59,930 bases of DNA, taken from Phoronis australis. Taxonomy: Eukaryota; Phoronida; Phoronidae. Below the pieces are notes generated by a model, which was not told where the DNA came from, searched no databases, and saw nothing but the letters and a program-made list of their open reading frames with translations. The stretch lies in the NCBI GenBank assembly GCA_002633005.1, contig NMRA01000015.1:850297-910226 (forward strand). Direction: 5' to 3'. A program made the position numbers and the translations under genes. This document shows positions 1-12,700 of the stretch, one piece after another. Positions within the stretch are counted from its first letter, which is position 1. Each line of letters begins with the position of its first letter.

Positions 1-215
1 TGGATCGGGATTTTCTTTATTTTGTTTACCCCCATTATTGCCCGTTTTAATAATTGCAATTATTCAAGGCGACGTGGTCGCCATAGTTCGTAACAGAAAA
101 CAGAAGGGGTTTTCCAGATTTCAATCGATGGGAATGTCTCAATTTTATGACGTTGGTCGCATTACTTTATCCAATGAGAAGCCATGTTAAACAACATGAG
201 TGTGGCGCCACATTT
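1..215 (+). repeat. Dispersed repeat R, copy A (truncated by window edge)
   Basis: This stretch matches 40660-40870 on the same strand and, in reverse complement, the sequence around 36340-36690. Shared blocks include the 'attgcccgttttaat' segment and the 'gacgt...caatga...gccat' segment. No coding capacity is visible. It is an old interspersed element of unknown class, and copies differ by many substitutions and small indels. Confidence 0.7.
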
Positions 216-955
216 GACGAGAGCATCGTCTGAAGAATGGGCCAACTATTCACCATTTTGTTGAGCTTTAGTGTAAAATTAGGTCACGTGACCATAACAC
301 GGTCGTTCAAAGGTCACCACTAGTTGCAGGGAGGCGAACATCGAGTAGAGAGAGACCAGCGAAAATGACTGGAACCAGAGGCGAGGGTAGAACATGTGCA
401 ACTGACGGCAACCGAGCGATCAGCAGTACGCCGTCAGTGGTAAGAAGACGGACGAGTGGACCAGACTCGCAAACCGATCAGTTTCCATTTGCTCTCAGTT
501 GTCGGTAACCTGTGACAACTGGTTGTGTTCAGTTTTAAGGTCGATGTACGCTAGGCTTTAAGCCCTGCCTCCCGTTTAGTAACGCTAGAACTTCGCTAAA
601 AAGCAAGACTTCGCAAGATTACGTGTGATATTGCCGTGTATTTTAAATGAGAACACGTGACTTTGACTAGGTTTTAGCTAAATCCTAACGTAGGTTCTAG
701 CGTCTACTGAACGCACGCCTGGTTTAGTCCTCGCATGGCAATTTTTGAGAAATATCTACCTGTCACTTTGCGTGCGGATGACGACGTCATATCTTCAGTG
801 CTATTCGTCGTTTCTGCAATAAAATACACCAAACGACTTAGACTGGCAGGGATCTTCTCTAGCTTTACTGTATAAAGATGGTCATTCCTTTGGATATGAA
901 ATTTTGTATGGTTGTACGTGTCTTTAGGGGAGAGGGCGGGATACAGGCCCCTTAA
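216..955. other. Non-coding stretch with a fragment of dispersed repeat Q
   Basis: No exon was recognised. About 560-715 resembles 33490-33790 (same strand) and, in reverse complement, about 55905-55990. The shared text includes the 'aaaagcaaga.ttcgc' and 'gtattttaaatgagaaca' blocks. The class of this small repeat is unknown. Confidence 0.5.
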
Positions 956-2657
956 AGGAGAATTCCACCCGATTTAATTGATTAGTCTTTTTACCGTCTT
1001 AATCGGTCTATATCCACATCGCCTCTTATACGGTCAACCTCACCTTACCGAGAGGTGTCGTGGTAATACGTGTGAGGAAGGTGAGAAACGACGCAGCGAC
1101 TTCAGTGATTCGTCTGCAGAATGAATGCCGCTATATTGCGGTACATCGTTCCCGCTTGTCCAAACTATGAAGTTGCAATGAAAGCGGGTATGTCGTTTTT
1201 TCGACTTCCTCGAAAGCCCGAAATGCTTAGGAAGTGGGTCGCGGTAGTGAAGAACGAAAGGTACGCCGTTAATAGCAAGTATCAGGCCGTGAAATATATC
1301 CGTGTCTTTGGCCGGCATTTCGTCGACAGTGATTTGTCTGACGAATTCCGGCTTACCAAAGAACTATATACTTTCCGTTGCCTGTGCATGTTCACGACGC
1401 CTCTCTAGTATTTCCTGATCAGTGTATTCCGGTTCGAACTGATAGCCTGTGAAACCTAACGATCCGACCCGTAAAGTCTTCGTCGGATATGTCGAGATTC
1501 AAGTTGGCAGCGGGTTTGTTGGCATGTAGACGTTTATTATTCTGCGTTCTGTTTCAAAATGAATTATTCTCATCCTAACCAATGATTATATAAAACTGAA
1601 ACAAAGTCTGCCTCAATTCGTTATGCCTTTGGAGTATTCGTGAGTGCAAATGTCGAGAAGCCAGCAATGAATAAACCACTGCGTTACCGGCTTTTGATGC
1701 TGGCAATAAAGGTAATTGACCGGGCACCGAGGCCGTGTGAGGGCATGCTAATTCAGTGTTTGCCGACAGAAAGCTGTTGTGAAACAATTACTCGACTTTA
1801 TATGCTATGGTCACATGATAGGGGAATCTTTAGTTAGAAATACAAATACATTATTCAAATCATTGTTACTGCACTACCTTTGCCCTGACGGTCTGTGGAA
1901 GGAACACCCGACTTCGCAGCCCCCGACAAGTAAGTAGATTTTCAGTTTCGTGGCTAATTCACATAAACAATTACGTGAACATTATTTCTTTGGCTCACTA
2001 TTATAGTCTTTTCGTGACTGGAGGTTTAGTTTCCAACTCGAGGTGGTTTATGTTCGTGCCAGTCCCGGCCGGCCGCGACGGGCCTGATCGGGCTTCGAGC
2101 CACTGGCCGGGATAACCAGTCAGTCCTGTCGCGACGGGCCTGATCGGGTTCCGAGCCACTGGCCGGGATAACAAGCGTTTTGTGTGTTTAGAACTTAAAA
2201 AAGTCTAAACACCACAGATCTAAGTTCTCCTGTCTGTATTTCACTGAAGACTACCTCGAATTTATCTCTAAACAGACACCAAACTCCTGCTACGGATCTT
2301 GGTAAGTTGGCCTGCCGAACTTTGTAGGCTACGGTGTATCCAAATTACGAATAAATTCGTAACAGCGAACTAAAACAACACGTTTTTATAAGAACTCGGT
2401 GTATTTTTAAGGATTTTACATCGAAGTTTGATGATTTATTGGTGTTAAAAAATAAATTTAAGCGATAAGCTGACACCAGCAGTAACCCGTGTTGTGAACT
2501 GCTGAACAGACATCGTGTGAAACCAATGACGTCATTGGATAATTTCAACACCTCCGTCTGCCGTCAGGTGTCAGGTAACGCAACCGAACGTGCCGTTATC
2601 GAGTAGAACTACTCGATCTAAATTGATACAAAATAGGTTTTTTGGTGGCATTCTCCT
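956..2657 (+). mobile_element. Kolobok-like DNA transposon relic, copy 1
   Basis: The element begins AGGAGAATTCCACCC and ends with the imperfect inverse GGTGGCATTCTCCT. It is flanked by TTAA on both sides (952-955 and 2658-2661). A TTAA duplication, AGG-initial terminal repeats and an internal THAP-type zinc finger together fit the Kolobok superfamily better than piggyBac, which also uses TTAA but has no THAP domain. At 1702 bp it is almost the length of copy 2 (34646-36336), and the two are colinear, so both descend from one non-autonomous family. No catalytic transposase domain is visible. Near 2065-2175 it holds two copies of a roughly 45-bp GC-rich unit that also occurs in copy 2. Confidence 0.75.
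1121..1408 (+). pseudogene. Decayed THAP zinc-finger domain inside Kolobok-like copy 1
   Basis: The 95-residue frame reads like a THAP DNA-binding domain: 'VPACPNY' near residue 10, 'GMSFFRLPRKPEMLRKW' in the middle and 'GRHFVDSD' at the end, matching the family layout C-x2-4-C, x35-50, C-x2-H with the F-x-x-x-x-P and K-W landmarks. Two expected zinc ligands are lost: the first Cys is Tyr (residue 8) and the Cys before GRHF is Phe. In copy 2 those two positions are still Cys, but other mutations break the frame. The frame stops right after the domain, and the stop is shared by copy 2, so the element may have encoded a stand-alone THAP domain or a first exon. THAP domains bind DNA and serve transposases of the P and Kolobok type. 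I regard this as a dead transposon domain, not a host gene. Confidence 0.7.
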
Positions 2658-2661
2658 TTAA

Positions 2662-3629
2662 GCCACCCTGCGAGTATGACGGCCTAGCTGGGATATGAAA
2701 TTCGATGGGTCAAATGATGACTGCCGGGGTGCGAAAGTGATCTGGGGTCCCGCAGTTCCACCAACGTTTCTCTTCCGCTGCGCCAGAATTTGCTGTCCCA
2801 ATCGTAGTCAGTTTCAATCTATGAGGTGGGGGAGCATGCACTTTCATAGATAGCGTATACGGGGCAGAACACTTAGATGAACGGTAGGCTCAGGGGTAGG
2901 TTAACTTTGAAAGGGTGCCTTTCTGAATAAATTCCGTTCGAAACGGTTCACTGGTGAGTGTGTTTAATTAAGCTACAATCAAAGCATGTCATCATAGGGA
3001 GCCGATTCAATTACAAAGTGAATGCAGCCTACTTGAAATTGATTCTTTTGTAGAGACATTTGGTTGTCAAAATTACGTTCTGACGTCGACAGCCTCTAGC
3101 AATTAAAGCAAACGTTTTAAATACTCCTGTTTAGGTCACGGTTTTTAAAACATTTATCACTCGCCATGGGTGATACTGGTCTACATAACTATATGTATAC
3201 CGATTCAAACTCGGTACAATCAAACTACTGACAGACTAAAAAGGGGCGTGCTGGCAACGCCATAGCCTACAAAACTGAAGGCCTTTTAAGGTGAGTGCTA
3301 AACGCGGTGACCTAATTGAACAAAGCTGAAGCTTGTAAAAATCTGGAGTCTATTCATGAAAAATGACTTAGACTTATGTCTCAAACTTGGTCTTACGCTC
3401 CACACAACTTTTTTTCTCGAAAAATGATTAAATCTCACTAACGCAAAAGTGCAATGCGTCTGCGAATAAACTCGGAACTGATAGTAACTGAGATAATTTT
3501 ACAATCTATTTCTAGACTCTGATGAGCTCATAATTACTTGGCTAAGCCCTTTAGAAATTGCGAGGTGGGAGCGTAAGGCCAAATTTCTGTCTTATCTTAA
3601 ATAACTTCCATGAAACTTTGATAGCCTAC
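2662..3629. other. Non-coding, probable intron or 3' region of the lectin gene
   Basis: No exon could be recognised on either strand. The last visible lectin exon ends at 3630 in a phase-1 donor, so a further minus-strand exon is expected at lower coordinates, here or beyond the window. No membrane-spanning or terminal exon was found. Confidence 0.4.
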
Positions 3630-3791
3630 CGTACTGACAAATGAACTTGTAATTATACAACCATCTGTTACATGCAGAGTCGTGCCACTTAAAGTTGTCG
3701 GAAGGAGTCATCAGAACGCAGTCTTCGCCCCAAAAGAAATCGTTGGGTTCGCCTGCCGCCCAGAAGGTAAAACCATCGCCTAAAGTTCCTC
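3630..3791 (-). CDS. CTLD-1, C-terminal half exon
   Basis: This exon follows acceptor 'tgtttag' and ends at TAC G|gtaggc. It contains 'WAAGEPND', an intact EPN motif of the mannose-type Ca2+ site, then 'GEDCV', 'FKWHD' in place of the canonical WND, 'SACN' and the terminal 'FICQYG'. It is the only CTLD here that keeps EPN, so it is the best candidate for true Ca2+-dependent sugar binding, although the His in WHD is unusual. Confidence 0.85.
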
Positions 3792-6700
3792 CTAAACACA
3801 AGATTAATTAAAACAGTGATATTGTAGCAACACCAAGTAATCAACATTAAGTCAACTAGATTACAATCACACTAAATTTAGTCAACTCGTCTCTAAAAAT
3901 GCCGTTTACACATCAAAAGTTGACACGGATCAGCTGACACGGAACGAGTTGTTCCAGTGTGTATACGGGACTGACTCGGAGCAAAGTGACACCGTGGTGA
4001 CAGATTTTGCCACCCGTTTGTGAGGTAGAGCAATTTGCGCTCGAACATCTTGCTCAGTGTCAATTACATGTCTAAACGCGAAACTGGGGCAAGGCGGAAA
4101 AGATCATCTCTACTGCGCTTGCCTAATGACCTGCGTACGGGTTCTTTGTCTCTGCAACTCTCGTCATTTGTAAACCTGCGCATGTGCGATCCAGTCTCTC
4201 CAGCCTGCAATTTCCGTCTTGCCAAAGTTAGTGAGTTGTGTGTGTAAACGGCCGCTTGACACGGGTCAATTTGCTCCGTGTCAGTTGCGCCGGGCCAAAA
4301 GTTGATGTCGGACTTAAGCACACAAGTAGGATTTAATGGATGAAGCCACCTCCCGAAATACCACAGCGCCTCTCCGGTACTGCAGTATTACCAACAAAAC
4401 TGCACGCCAGCACAGAACTCGAGTCACTGTTTCCGTGCTAACAGCTCATTTACACGGTAATTGGATTTGGGGAACGTTTTATAATGTTTTACTTTACACA
4501 GTTAATTCAATGAGTGCAATAATGATACACATCGTGAAAAGCGTGTGGGTGACTATGAACCGTTCTTCCGACTCAGCTTACAACTTTTCAGCTGTCTTGA
4601 CTTGCCAAAAGTAAACCAATCATACAGCGCATTTTTCTGTCTCCTCAAACAGGAAATTAGAATCCTGAAGTGGGACTGAATTCCACCTACGCCCATGATT
4701 TTTGAGTTTTCATGGGTGTGGATATAACCGAAGAAGTATAAGTAGTAATGTAAGCACCATGCGCCCAATCTTGCTACTACAAAGCTACAAATGCACATGT
4801 CGCCGACCACGTCTGGTGAACGATATGGTAAAAGCTGTGGAGCCCGTCTTAACAAATGTTAGTTCTAGGCATAACTGAGATGGTCGTTAGCACGTTATAG
4901 TAACCGCAACACTGCATTTTTGGAAGAGCCGTGAACAGCTGGTAGCAAATGACGTAACGTTGATATTTTCATAATATTCTCAGACGTAATGACCACCTTC
5001 ACGAGCCGAGTTAATGAGCTGGATGTTTGACATATCTTCCGTGATGACAACGAAGCTCCATCTTCTGATATATAAAAGGAGAGTTGGATTGGTGAAAATG
5101 GTAATTTATTATGACGAAGCAATGGAAATAATACAAATACTCTCAATTGATCCGTTGCTAAACTAAGTATCGCTCCGCTTTCTCCATCACGCTTCATGCA
5201 ACATTTGAGTTTTTTCGTAGAAATCATGAAAGTCGCTCACTGGAACAATTAAAAACAATTCCTAGTAGCCTTTTTGGAAAACCGTGCATGAAGAATAGTA
5301 TCTTCGAGTTTGAAATGAATTCGAACAGTCTGTTTTATATTGTGCTCAATAGATGTCACCAGTATTTTGTTAGCGCATCCTTGTGGCCATGTGAGTATTG
5401 AGTTTAGTTCGGCAATAGATGATGCGAAAGAAAGCCGTGTTTTACATTTCGCTCTGGATTTTGCTAACAACCTTGCTACTGCTGTCGCTGATATCCAATA
5501 CAGTCATTTCTAAGATATTATGTTCGAAGTTAGCCAAATTGGGACATTTTTCTAGTGTCCTACATAACCTTAGTCAAGAGAAGGGCATACCGTCGGACCA
5601 CTCCCACAGTTCTTCGGTAGTGCGGTCATTTAGACCAATCCATATACCATCATCACTTCCCCAACCCAAGTCATTCAGAGCCTGTTTTACAAACTGGTGT
5701 GTAGAGTTGTCTCGAACGCTCGCCAGATGTCCTCCGTTGCTCTGACACTTATCCTCCGCTGATACCCATGACATTTCCGCGGACACAAATTCGTAACAAA
5801 TCGTGCCTCTTAATCGCTTGTTGGACCCGGTGCACACACTTGAACCTATATAACATCAATTGCTAATTAGGGGCAGCATAGGTTACGGAAATTTGAACTG
5901 TAAGTTTTTTGCTCGGTACTCAACTTGCACCTAGTGGACTTGACTTTCATCTAGCTGGTGGTTGTGACTCACCGTTCATAGACACATTTACAGGCGAAGC
6001 TGTGGAAACTATGGCCATTTGCACGGTTGATATTCGTGATGACGTTACACGACTCCCTGTGGTGGTTGTTGTAGAATCGAGTTCCTGTCTTTCAGTTAAA
6101 GGCCGTGTAAATGTAGTTTTCTCCAATGTTACCGACGATGTGCTTGCAAGTAGTGTTACAGTGTCTCGTGTCATGTGTAGTCTAGATGACGTATTCAGCG
6201 TAGGTGTCGTGCTCAGCTTAAGTGTCGGCTCCAGTGTAGCTGAAATGGGCGATGATGTCTTGCTCACTATCTCTAAAAGATAATGTGTGGTTTTCGAATT
6301 AACTCTGATTTGAAAACGAAACTGTGCTTACGCAATAGCAAAAACTGATCTCTCTCCAGGCACGTGACTCAGAAGGTGCAACTTATTGGTGGCACAAACA
6401 AATTCGACTTCCTCAAAAGGTCACCCGTCCACCGTGAACTATCATTTTTCTCTCCGAGCCATCAGCTATCACATTATCCATAGTACCTTGGTTTAGCCAA
6501 CGACACGGTCAATGGCAAGTCCAATGCAGTCTCTCATTTTTTTCTATTGAAGAATACACAGAACATACAAGGAAAATAATGACAAACCCAGAAATCGCGA
6601 AGCATTATATCTGGGTTGTAGACAGTACATAAATGAAAGTGGTATACATAGAACTATACACACGTCAATAGTGTTTAATATAAATACTCAACTACTTAGA

Positions 6701-9700
6701 TACGCTGTTACGAACATATTAGAAACAAAAACATGAACAGATACGGAAATCAGATGCAACAAGATTGATATAAGCGATGCATAAAAATTGCTTAAGAGGA
6801 ATTCATTGAGAAAAAGGTCGAAGTTTGGACTACCATATAATAATAATAATGTAACTTAAGTAGAGATATTATTAGAGGAATTGAAAGCATTAACAATTAA
6901 TTGGTTTTCATTAAGTGCACGAAGGAGTGAGTTTCTCGGGCATTCGACGACAGCACATTTGAAGAAAACGTGAGGATAAGATTGGTCACCACAATTACAG
7001 TTTGGAGAGACATTACTAAAGTTGTGCCTAAACTTGTCGAAATTGAGGAAAATACCACATCTCGATCGGTACAATGCTATTTTGTTTTCGCATGGAAGCG
7101 AGAATCGTGTCAGAGCTAATGAGTTGTCAAAATTATGAGAAACAGTTCTAAAATGGTTTTTATATTCGTAAAAGTTTTGCTTTCCTTTACAGACTCTGGA
7201 AGAGAATTCCAGTTGTTGATATGCACATCATCACTGTAGACCTTTAGTGAATGCCTGACTGAACGACGGAAGAACCGCATGTCGGGCGGAAGATCTCAAA
7301 CCAGTACGATGGCCTTGTCTGGTATATAGATCAAATACTTTTTGACAGAGACATTGTTGACATTGTTTAGTAAATGTGGTCATGTGAAGATTGCGCCGAA
7401 TAGATAGTTTGGGCCACTTGAAACTATTCAAAACCATTCTCTCATTGAAACTATCATAAAACAGCAAGCACATTTCCTTTTTGTGAATCTTTCAAACGTA
7501 ATGTTTTTTCTTTTCGTCTGTGAAATCATAGACTGCATACAGACAACAGATTCGCAACTTCGACATTTTCCTTTGGAATATACCAGAAGAGGCGCCAATC
7601 TCTTCAATTACGAATCTCAGCTTCCGGTTATTGTGTTTTGACGGGAAATTCTTGCATACTGTCTAGTACTACGAAACAAAATAATTTCGGAATCAAAACG
7701 CTGTTCAGAGTCTTCAAATAGTAGAACTCTTGGTGTCGTGAATACTTTTGGCTACGGTACAGGTCGTGTAATTGCAAAGTTCAGACGTTAGTTTTGACTG
7801 ATTTTGCAGTCTGCTTGCATGTAGCAGCACATAGTTACACCGAACAGCTTGGGATTAATGATTCATGTACTGGGGAAATTACAAAAGCGTATTTGTGCAC
7901 AAATTCTACGGCCTGAGTATCTATGAATGTAATGTTTCAATAATTTATTGATTTTGTTCGGATTGAAATGTGCCACGTCAACGAATTCACTGGTCCAACG
8001 TCCGTTAATAATTAAAAGTTGTCAAGTGAACAGTTCTTCTGGGTAGGGCCATTGGTGTGTATGAGCCATAGGTATAGTGGGAAATGGTCTTTAAAAGAAC
8101 CGTTGAATAATTCGACATAAATAGCATAGTATACCGTGGTCACTCAAATACTGAAGGTTTCTTCATTCAAGTTTTCATCAGGAAAACCTTGGATGAAAAC
8201 AAAGAAGAAGAAGATAACATCGATGACAGTTATAATTCCTTAAACAGAAGTTGCCATTAAGTAACGTCATCACAAACCCTGTCTCGTTCAGTTCAAATTT
8301 CGAAGGACATCGACTTCGTGCAATTCTGTGTTGGTATCACCATTGATTTACGATGGCCCGAGGATGACACCACTCGCTGTATCTTGAGTCACTGTTGCAA
8401 ATTCCCTGCGTAACAACAACGCTTCACGGGCATTTTACAGAGCAAAGTGATTTAACACCACTCAAAGGACACAATTATCGATGATATAAATCTGACTTGC
8501 ACTTTCAATAGCCGTAAAGTACTCGTAACTCACCGTACTGACAAATGTACTGAAAGCTGCTGAACCATTTGGAACAACTGTCGTCCTTCCACTTGAAGTC
8601 GTCGAGACTTAAGTAGACGCAGTCTTCTTCGGCAAAAACCCCACCACCACTTGGTTCACCGGTAGCCCAGTTATTGAAACTTCCTCCAAGAATCACGCCT
8701 GAGATTATTAATTAATTATCAAAATTATAAAGGGATCTCTGTTCGCACTTACAGCGTTTTTAGCTAGAACACAAAATACAAGGTTACTTACTCACAGAGA
8801 ATGTGTCTCAAACCTCTAAACCTCTCTATACCACGATAATAAACGACATACACTCCCAACAAATCGACTAGGACATGGACTAAGGAAGGTTCTCTAAATG
8901 CTACCCACTTTAACAAGGATGTCAAAGCCTTACGAAACCTGGCAGAATCGTTATCTCATTCCCTTTTGATTGTCGTCATTAATGGCTGTTATGACACGAA
9001 AACTTATGAGACGAATTTGAAAGTTTTTAGTCAGCCTGCTGTAATTTGGTTGTTAGCCGGCCGTGAATACGCTGAAAATGTGCAAGCTGGGTGTTTGTGG
9101 CAGAAAGCGTTCAGTAGTTGTCGTTATTTTTAAAGATTATCAGTGACTTCAGTTTACCTATTTCCTGTCTATTTCACGTTCTCTGTGTCATATAACTAAC
9201 TTGCCACATAACGTAAACCCGATAAGTCCAAGTATCGAAACTCCAAAAATTCTGCCGTAAATTATTACCATTTGCATGTATCAAACGTAAACAATCAATA
9301 TTTCAGTGCCGTGCTTATAAAAACATGGCCTCCGAAGAATCGTGTTGTCAAATGAGTTTGGTCAGGCTGCGCATCACGACGCTGATCTGGCGTCACAACC
9401 TGGTCAGAATCTACTGGCATATGGATTGTTTCCAGTTACGTCATCAGTACCCGGAAATGCGCCATATTGGAAGACAAGCAGAGACGTTTGTTTTGATCTT
9501 GCGGCAATAGGATAGGCCCAATAAAGGGGCGTGAAGATTGTTTTTATAGGAAGCTAGGGTCAAATTTCTGGAATCCAAGAGCTTTGAGTAGGGATGAACC
9601 CTTACGACCTTAGGCCTCCTGGCCAAGTGCCTCAGTGAGCAAAAGATGCAAAAGTTCATATAAACATTCCGTACCGTTGGACCACTCCCAACTGTTTTCC

Positions 9701-12700
9701 GTGTTGCGATCGCTTAAACCAATCCATACTCCACCACTGCTTCCCCAATTTAGGTTCCTCAAAGTCTGCTCTATAAACTGTTGCGTAGCGTTATCTCTGA
9801 TGGCCACCAGGTGTCCTCCGTGGTACGCGCACGCGGACTCTGCTGCGTTCCAATCTGAGGTGGCGTTTTGGAAGAACTCGTAACAGTCGTCATTCAGGAT
9901 ACGGAGAGTGTTACTCAACTGAGAACATCGGCCCAGATTCGCAATAACTAGACACAACAAAAACATAATAACAATCTGCCTCCCGATACTGATTGTAATG
10001 ATTCGCTAATTTTGACTATAAATCAACATAATCAAATTCTCTATCAAAATATTCGTCATTTACAAAATAATGAAATCACAAGTGTCCTGTCACTGTCTCT
10101 ATTTGTCACAATATCACTGAAGATTTGTTAGGATTAAAAACCATTTTGTAATTTTGGTGCTGTCTTCTCGACATTAGACAGTAGAGCAGCGCTCGATCTG
10201 TGCCCAAATCAGTAGGCTTAGTTACCTGTGGGTTGCGTCACCGCCGAAGTGGCTGTGGTACTGTCGTTGGACATAACTTTAGTCGTGTTTGACACTGGTG
10301 AAACTGATGCGCTTGTCCACGTCTCTGTGGTAGCGGTTGATTTGAGAGATGTAGGCGGTTTGACTGGATCTGTGAACAATTCAGAAACAGTCTTCTGCAG
10401 GCTAATCTCGTAAAACAATATTTCAAACCAGTGACAACGTAACTCGGTGAAAATTCAAGCAAGCAAGTTTCAGCTAGGGCAGGCGCACATGTGCGCAAAT
10501 CTAAAGAATTCGTCTTTTCATTTTTTCAATTTCTGGAGTACAGCTAACTGGTGGTTTTAGAGGTTAGCCAAAGAAGCCACTGCCATCTTCATAAACTTCA
10601 TTTCTGTCGTTCTTTAAATAATTGGCTACGATTGAAATTTAAAAAGTCAACTCGAAGGTATTCAAGGAGTTTCTACACACAAACATAACGCTTTCAATCT
10701 AGTACTTATCTTATTTTCAAGTTAAAAGGATACTAAACCCTGTTTTGATTATTTCAACCAATCTTTCTTCTGTTACCCGCTAATGGATCATTGGTGTCAA
10801 TCTTCGGAGTTAAAGGCAGGAATCAACTAAAAACTCGTATTCCCTATGTCACAAATTGGGCACTATGGTTCTTGGAGGCTGGTTTTTCCCCACAGTAGCC
10901 GCGTAATTCGCTAAAAGCGTACGCCCCGCTTACCTGATTAGCAGACTTTGAAGGTTTTCCTCCAACGTTTTGAGGGTTGTGGAGGGTTAAAAGCATTATT
11001 TTCTTGCACAGATGGGAAAGTCGTTTTAGTATCTGTTAATAGGCCAAAGTCGGGCTTGGTATTCTTATAACGTGCGCTGTTCCATGAGAATTAACCAACG
11101 GTTGCGCGCGTGCAGTGTAAGGATCCGTCGTATTGAGAAACGTTCAATAGAAGGTAATCGTAAATGAGGCTACTGTGGTGTGAGACTATTCTAGTTAGGC
11201 TATTCAGCTATATTGAAATCTCCGGTGTAAATTGCGTAGGTGGAGTATACGTTTGCATCACGCAGATGATCAATTTTCATGACCAGGATTCATTACGAAA
11301 GGCTGCCTTTTCCGACACAAGTGTTCACTTAACGAGTTAGAGACTCTACAAGATGTTTTGTTTCAGCGGATCGAACTCTACAGTATGGCCTGAAAGATCA
11401 TGGCACTGTTCTGCCATAAGAACATTTACCGATTGTCATGCAACTTCAAATCCATGACGCTGTGCAACTAGCGTAGATGGTCAAACTTAGGTTGCCGTCG
11501 CTCACGCCTCGACGGGGTTGGAAGAAATCGCCTTTCGTTGAACCATGAATGGCCGTTAAGGGGGGAGGTGTCGTCGTAAAGTTACGCGGCAAATAATTAC
11601 TGTACGTCGTTAAATTATTCCGCAAATAATTACTTTATGCTGCAAATAATTACTTCACGCTGCAAAAAAAGCAATTTGCGCCACAAATAATTAATTTACG
11701 CCCCTAATAAGAATTAATTTAAGCACGTTATTCTACGGCGACACTTTCCCCTAACGGCCCATCATACAATACCACACGACAAAAATGACACATTTAAATG
11801 GCGACTGAAAGTGATCTATGGAATGGTGCTGTGACGGTCACTTACCGTATTGACATATGGAAGGATACGGTACACCAAGAAGGTAGCCCTGGCATGACTG
11901 GTCTTGCCACTTGTAGTTCCTGTCTGTTAGCATCTGTACACAGTCTCTTTCATAAAACCAAGTGTCTCCGCTCGGTGCATCAGTGAGCCAGTTGTTAAAA
12001 CCTTCTCCCAGCTCCTCTCCTAATCATAAAGTGCAACTTGGATGAGAGTACGTCTACATTTCTAACGCACACACGTTGTGTTTTATATATCTTACAGGCG
12101 CTGACCCCCGTGCAAGTCGAGGGCTTTAAGTATCCGTGTAGGACTCATTTTGCTTGGTAAAGAGTTGAAGTAGGGATTAGTAAAATTAGTTTTATTAGCG
12201 AAAGTTTCAAAACAGTTTCCACATGCATTAAATTTAACGGGGATATCGAAATTCTCCGGGTGGAACTTGTTACATAATGGTCACTTGCTTGCGTGCAGGC
12301 AATTACATGTAAGCAAGAAGGTTCCCGAACAGGGGAAGAACGTTGTTCTCATTCCTTGCAGATAACATATTTTAAAATTCGTTATTAGCTCCACCTAGCG
12401 AGCATCGAGTCTCGGTATTGATGAAAACCAGAGACCGTCTATGTGAAAACACTCAAGAGTTGCTCACTGTTTTGTATAATCATAAATGTGAAGCCCAGAA
12501 TTTTGTATTTAAAGCAACTGACTTATCCGTAAATACATCTGGAGTTGAAGGACACGAAGCTATGCCTGTAGTGGGTATTTTTAATACATGTAGGTAGAGC
12601 CGTATACTTACGCATTTCTCTTTTCTTCTCCGGGATATAATAGCATTTTAAAAATACTGCATGTGGTCTGATTGACGTTGCATCAGACGTGCACAGGCCG

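Larger units (their letters stand above)
8376..9965. repeat. Segmental duplication, copy 1 (carries CTLD-2)
   Basis: This 1.59-kb block is nearly identical to 16151-17742 through exons and intron alike, including the 'gctgtatcttgagtcactg' start and the 'caacaaaaaca' end. Outside those points the sequences differ at once, so the breakpoints are sharp. Each copy carries both halves of one CTLD. Confidence 0.93.

Noticed and set aside
956-2657. piggyBac assignment from the TTAA duplication
   Set aside because: piggyBac also uses TTAA, but AGG-initial ends and a THAP domain point to Kolobok. The call stays open until a transposase is found.
5909-6283. Plus-strand Val/Ser-rich open frame
   Set aside because: It is the antisense of the Thr-rich linker exon S1, which is supported by phase and splice sites.
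9610-9966. Complete small lectin with its own signal peptide starting at an ATG near 9966
   Set aside because: The acceptor at 9948 gives the same phase and Cys position as the other CTLD exons, and the near-identical duplicate at 17452-17724 has CTG in place of the ATG. The open frame also ends past a donor that the partner exon requires.
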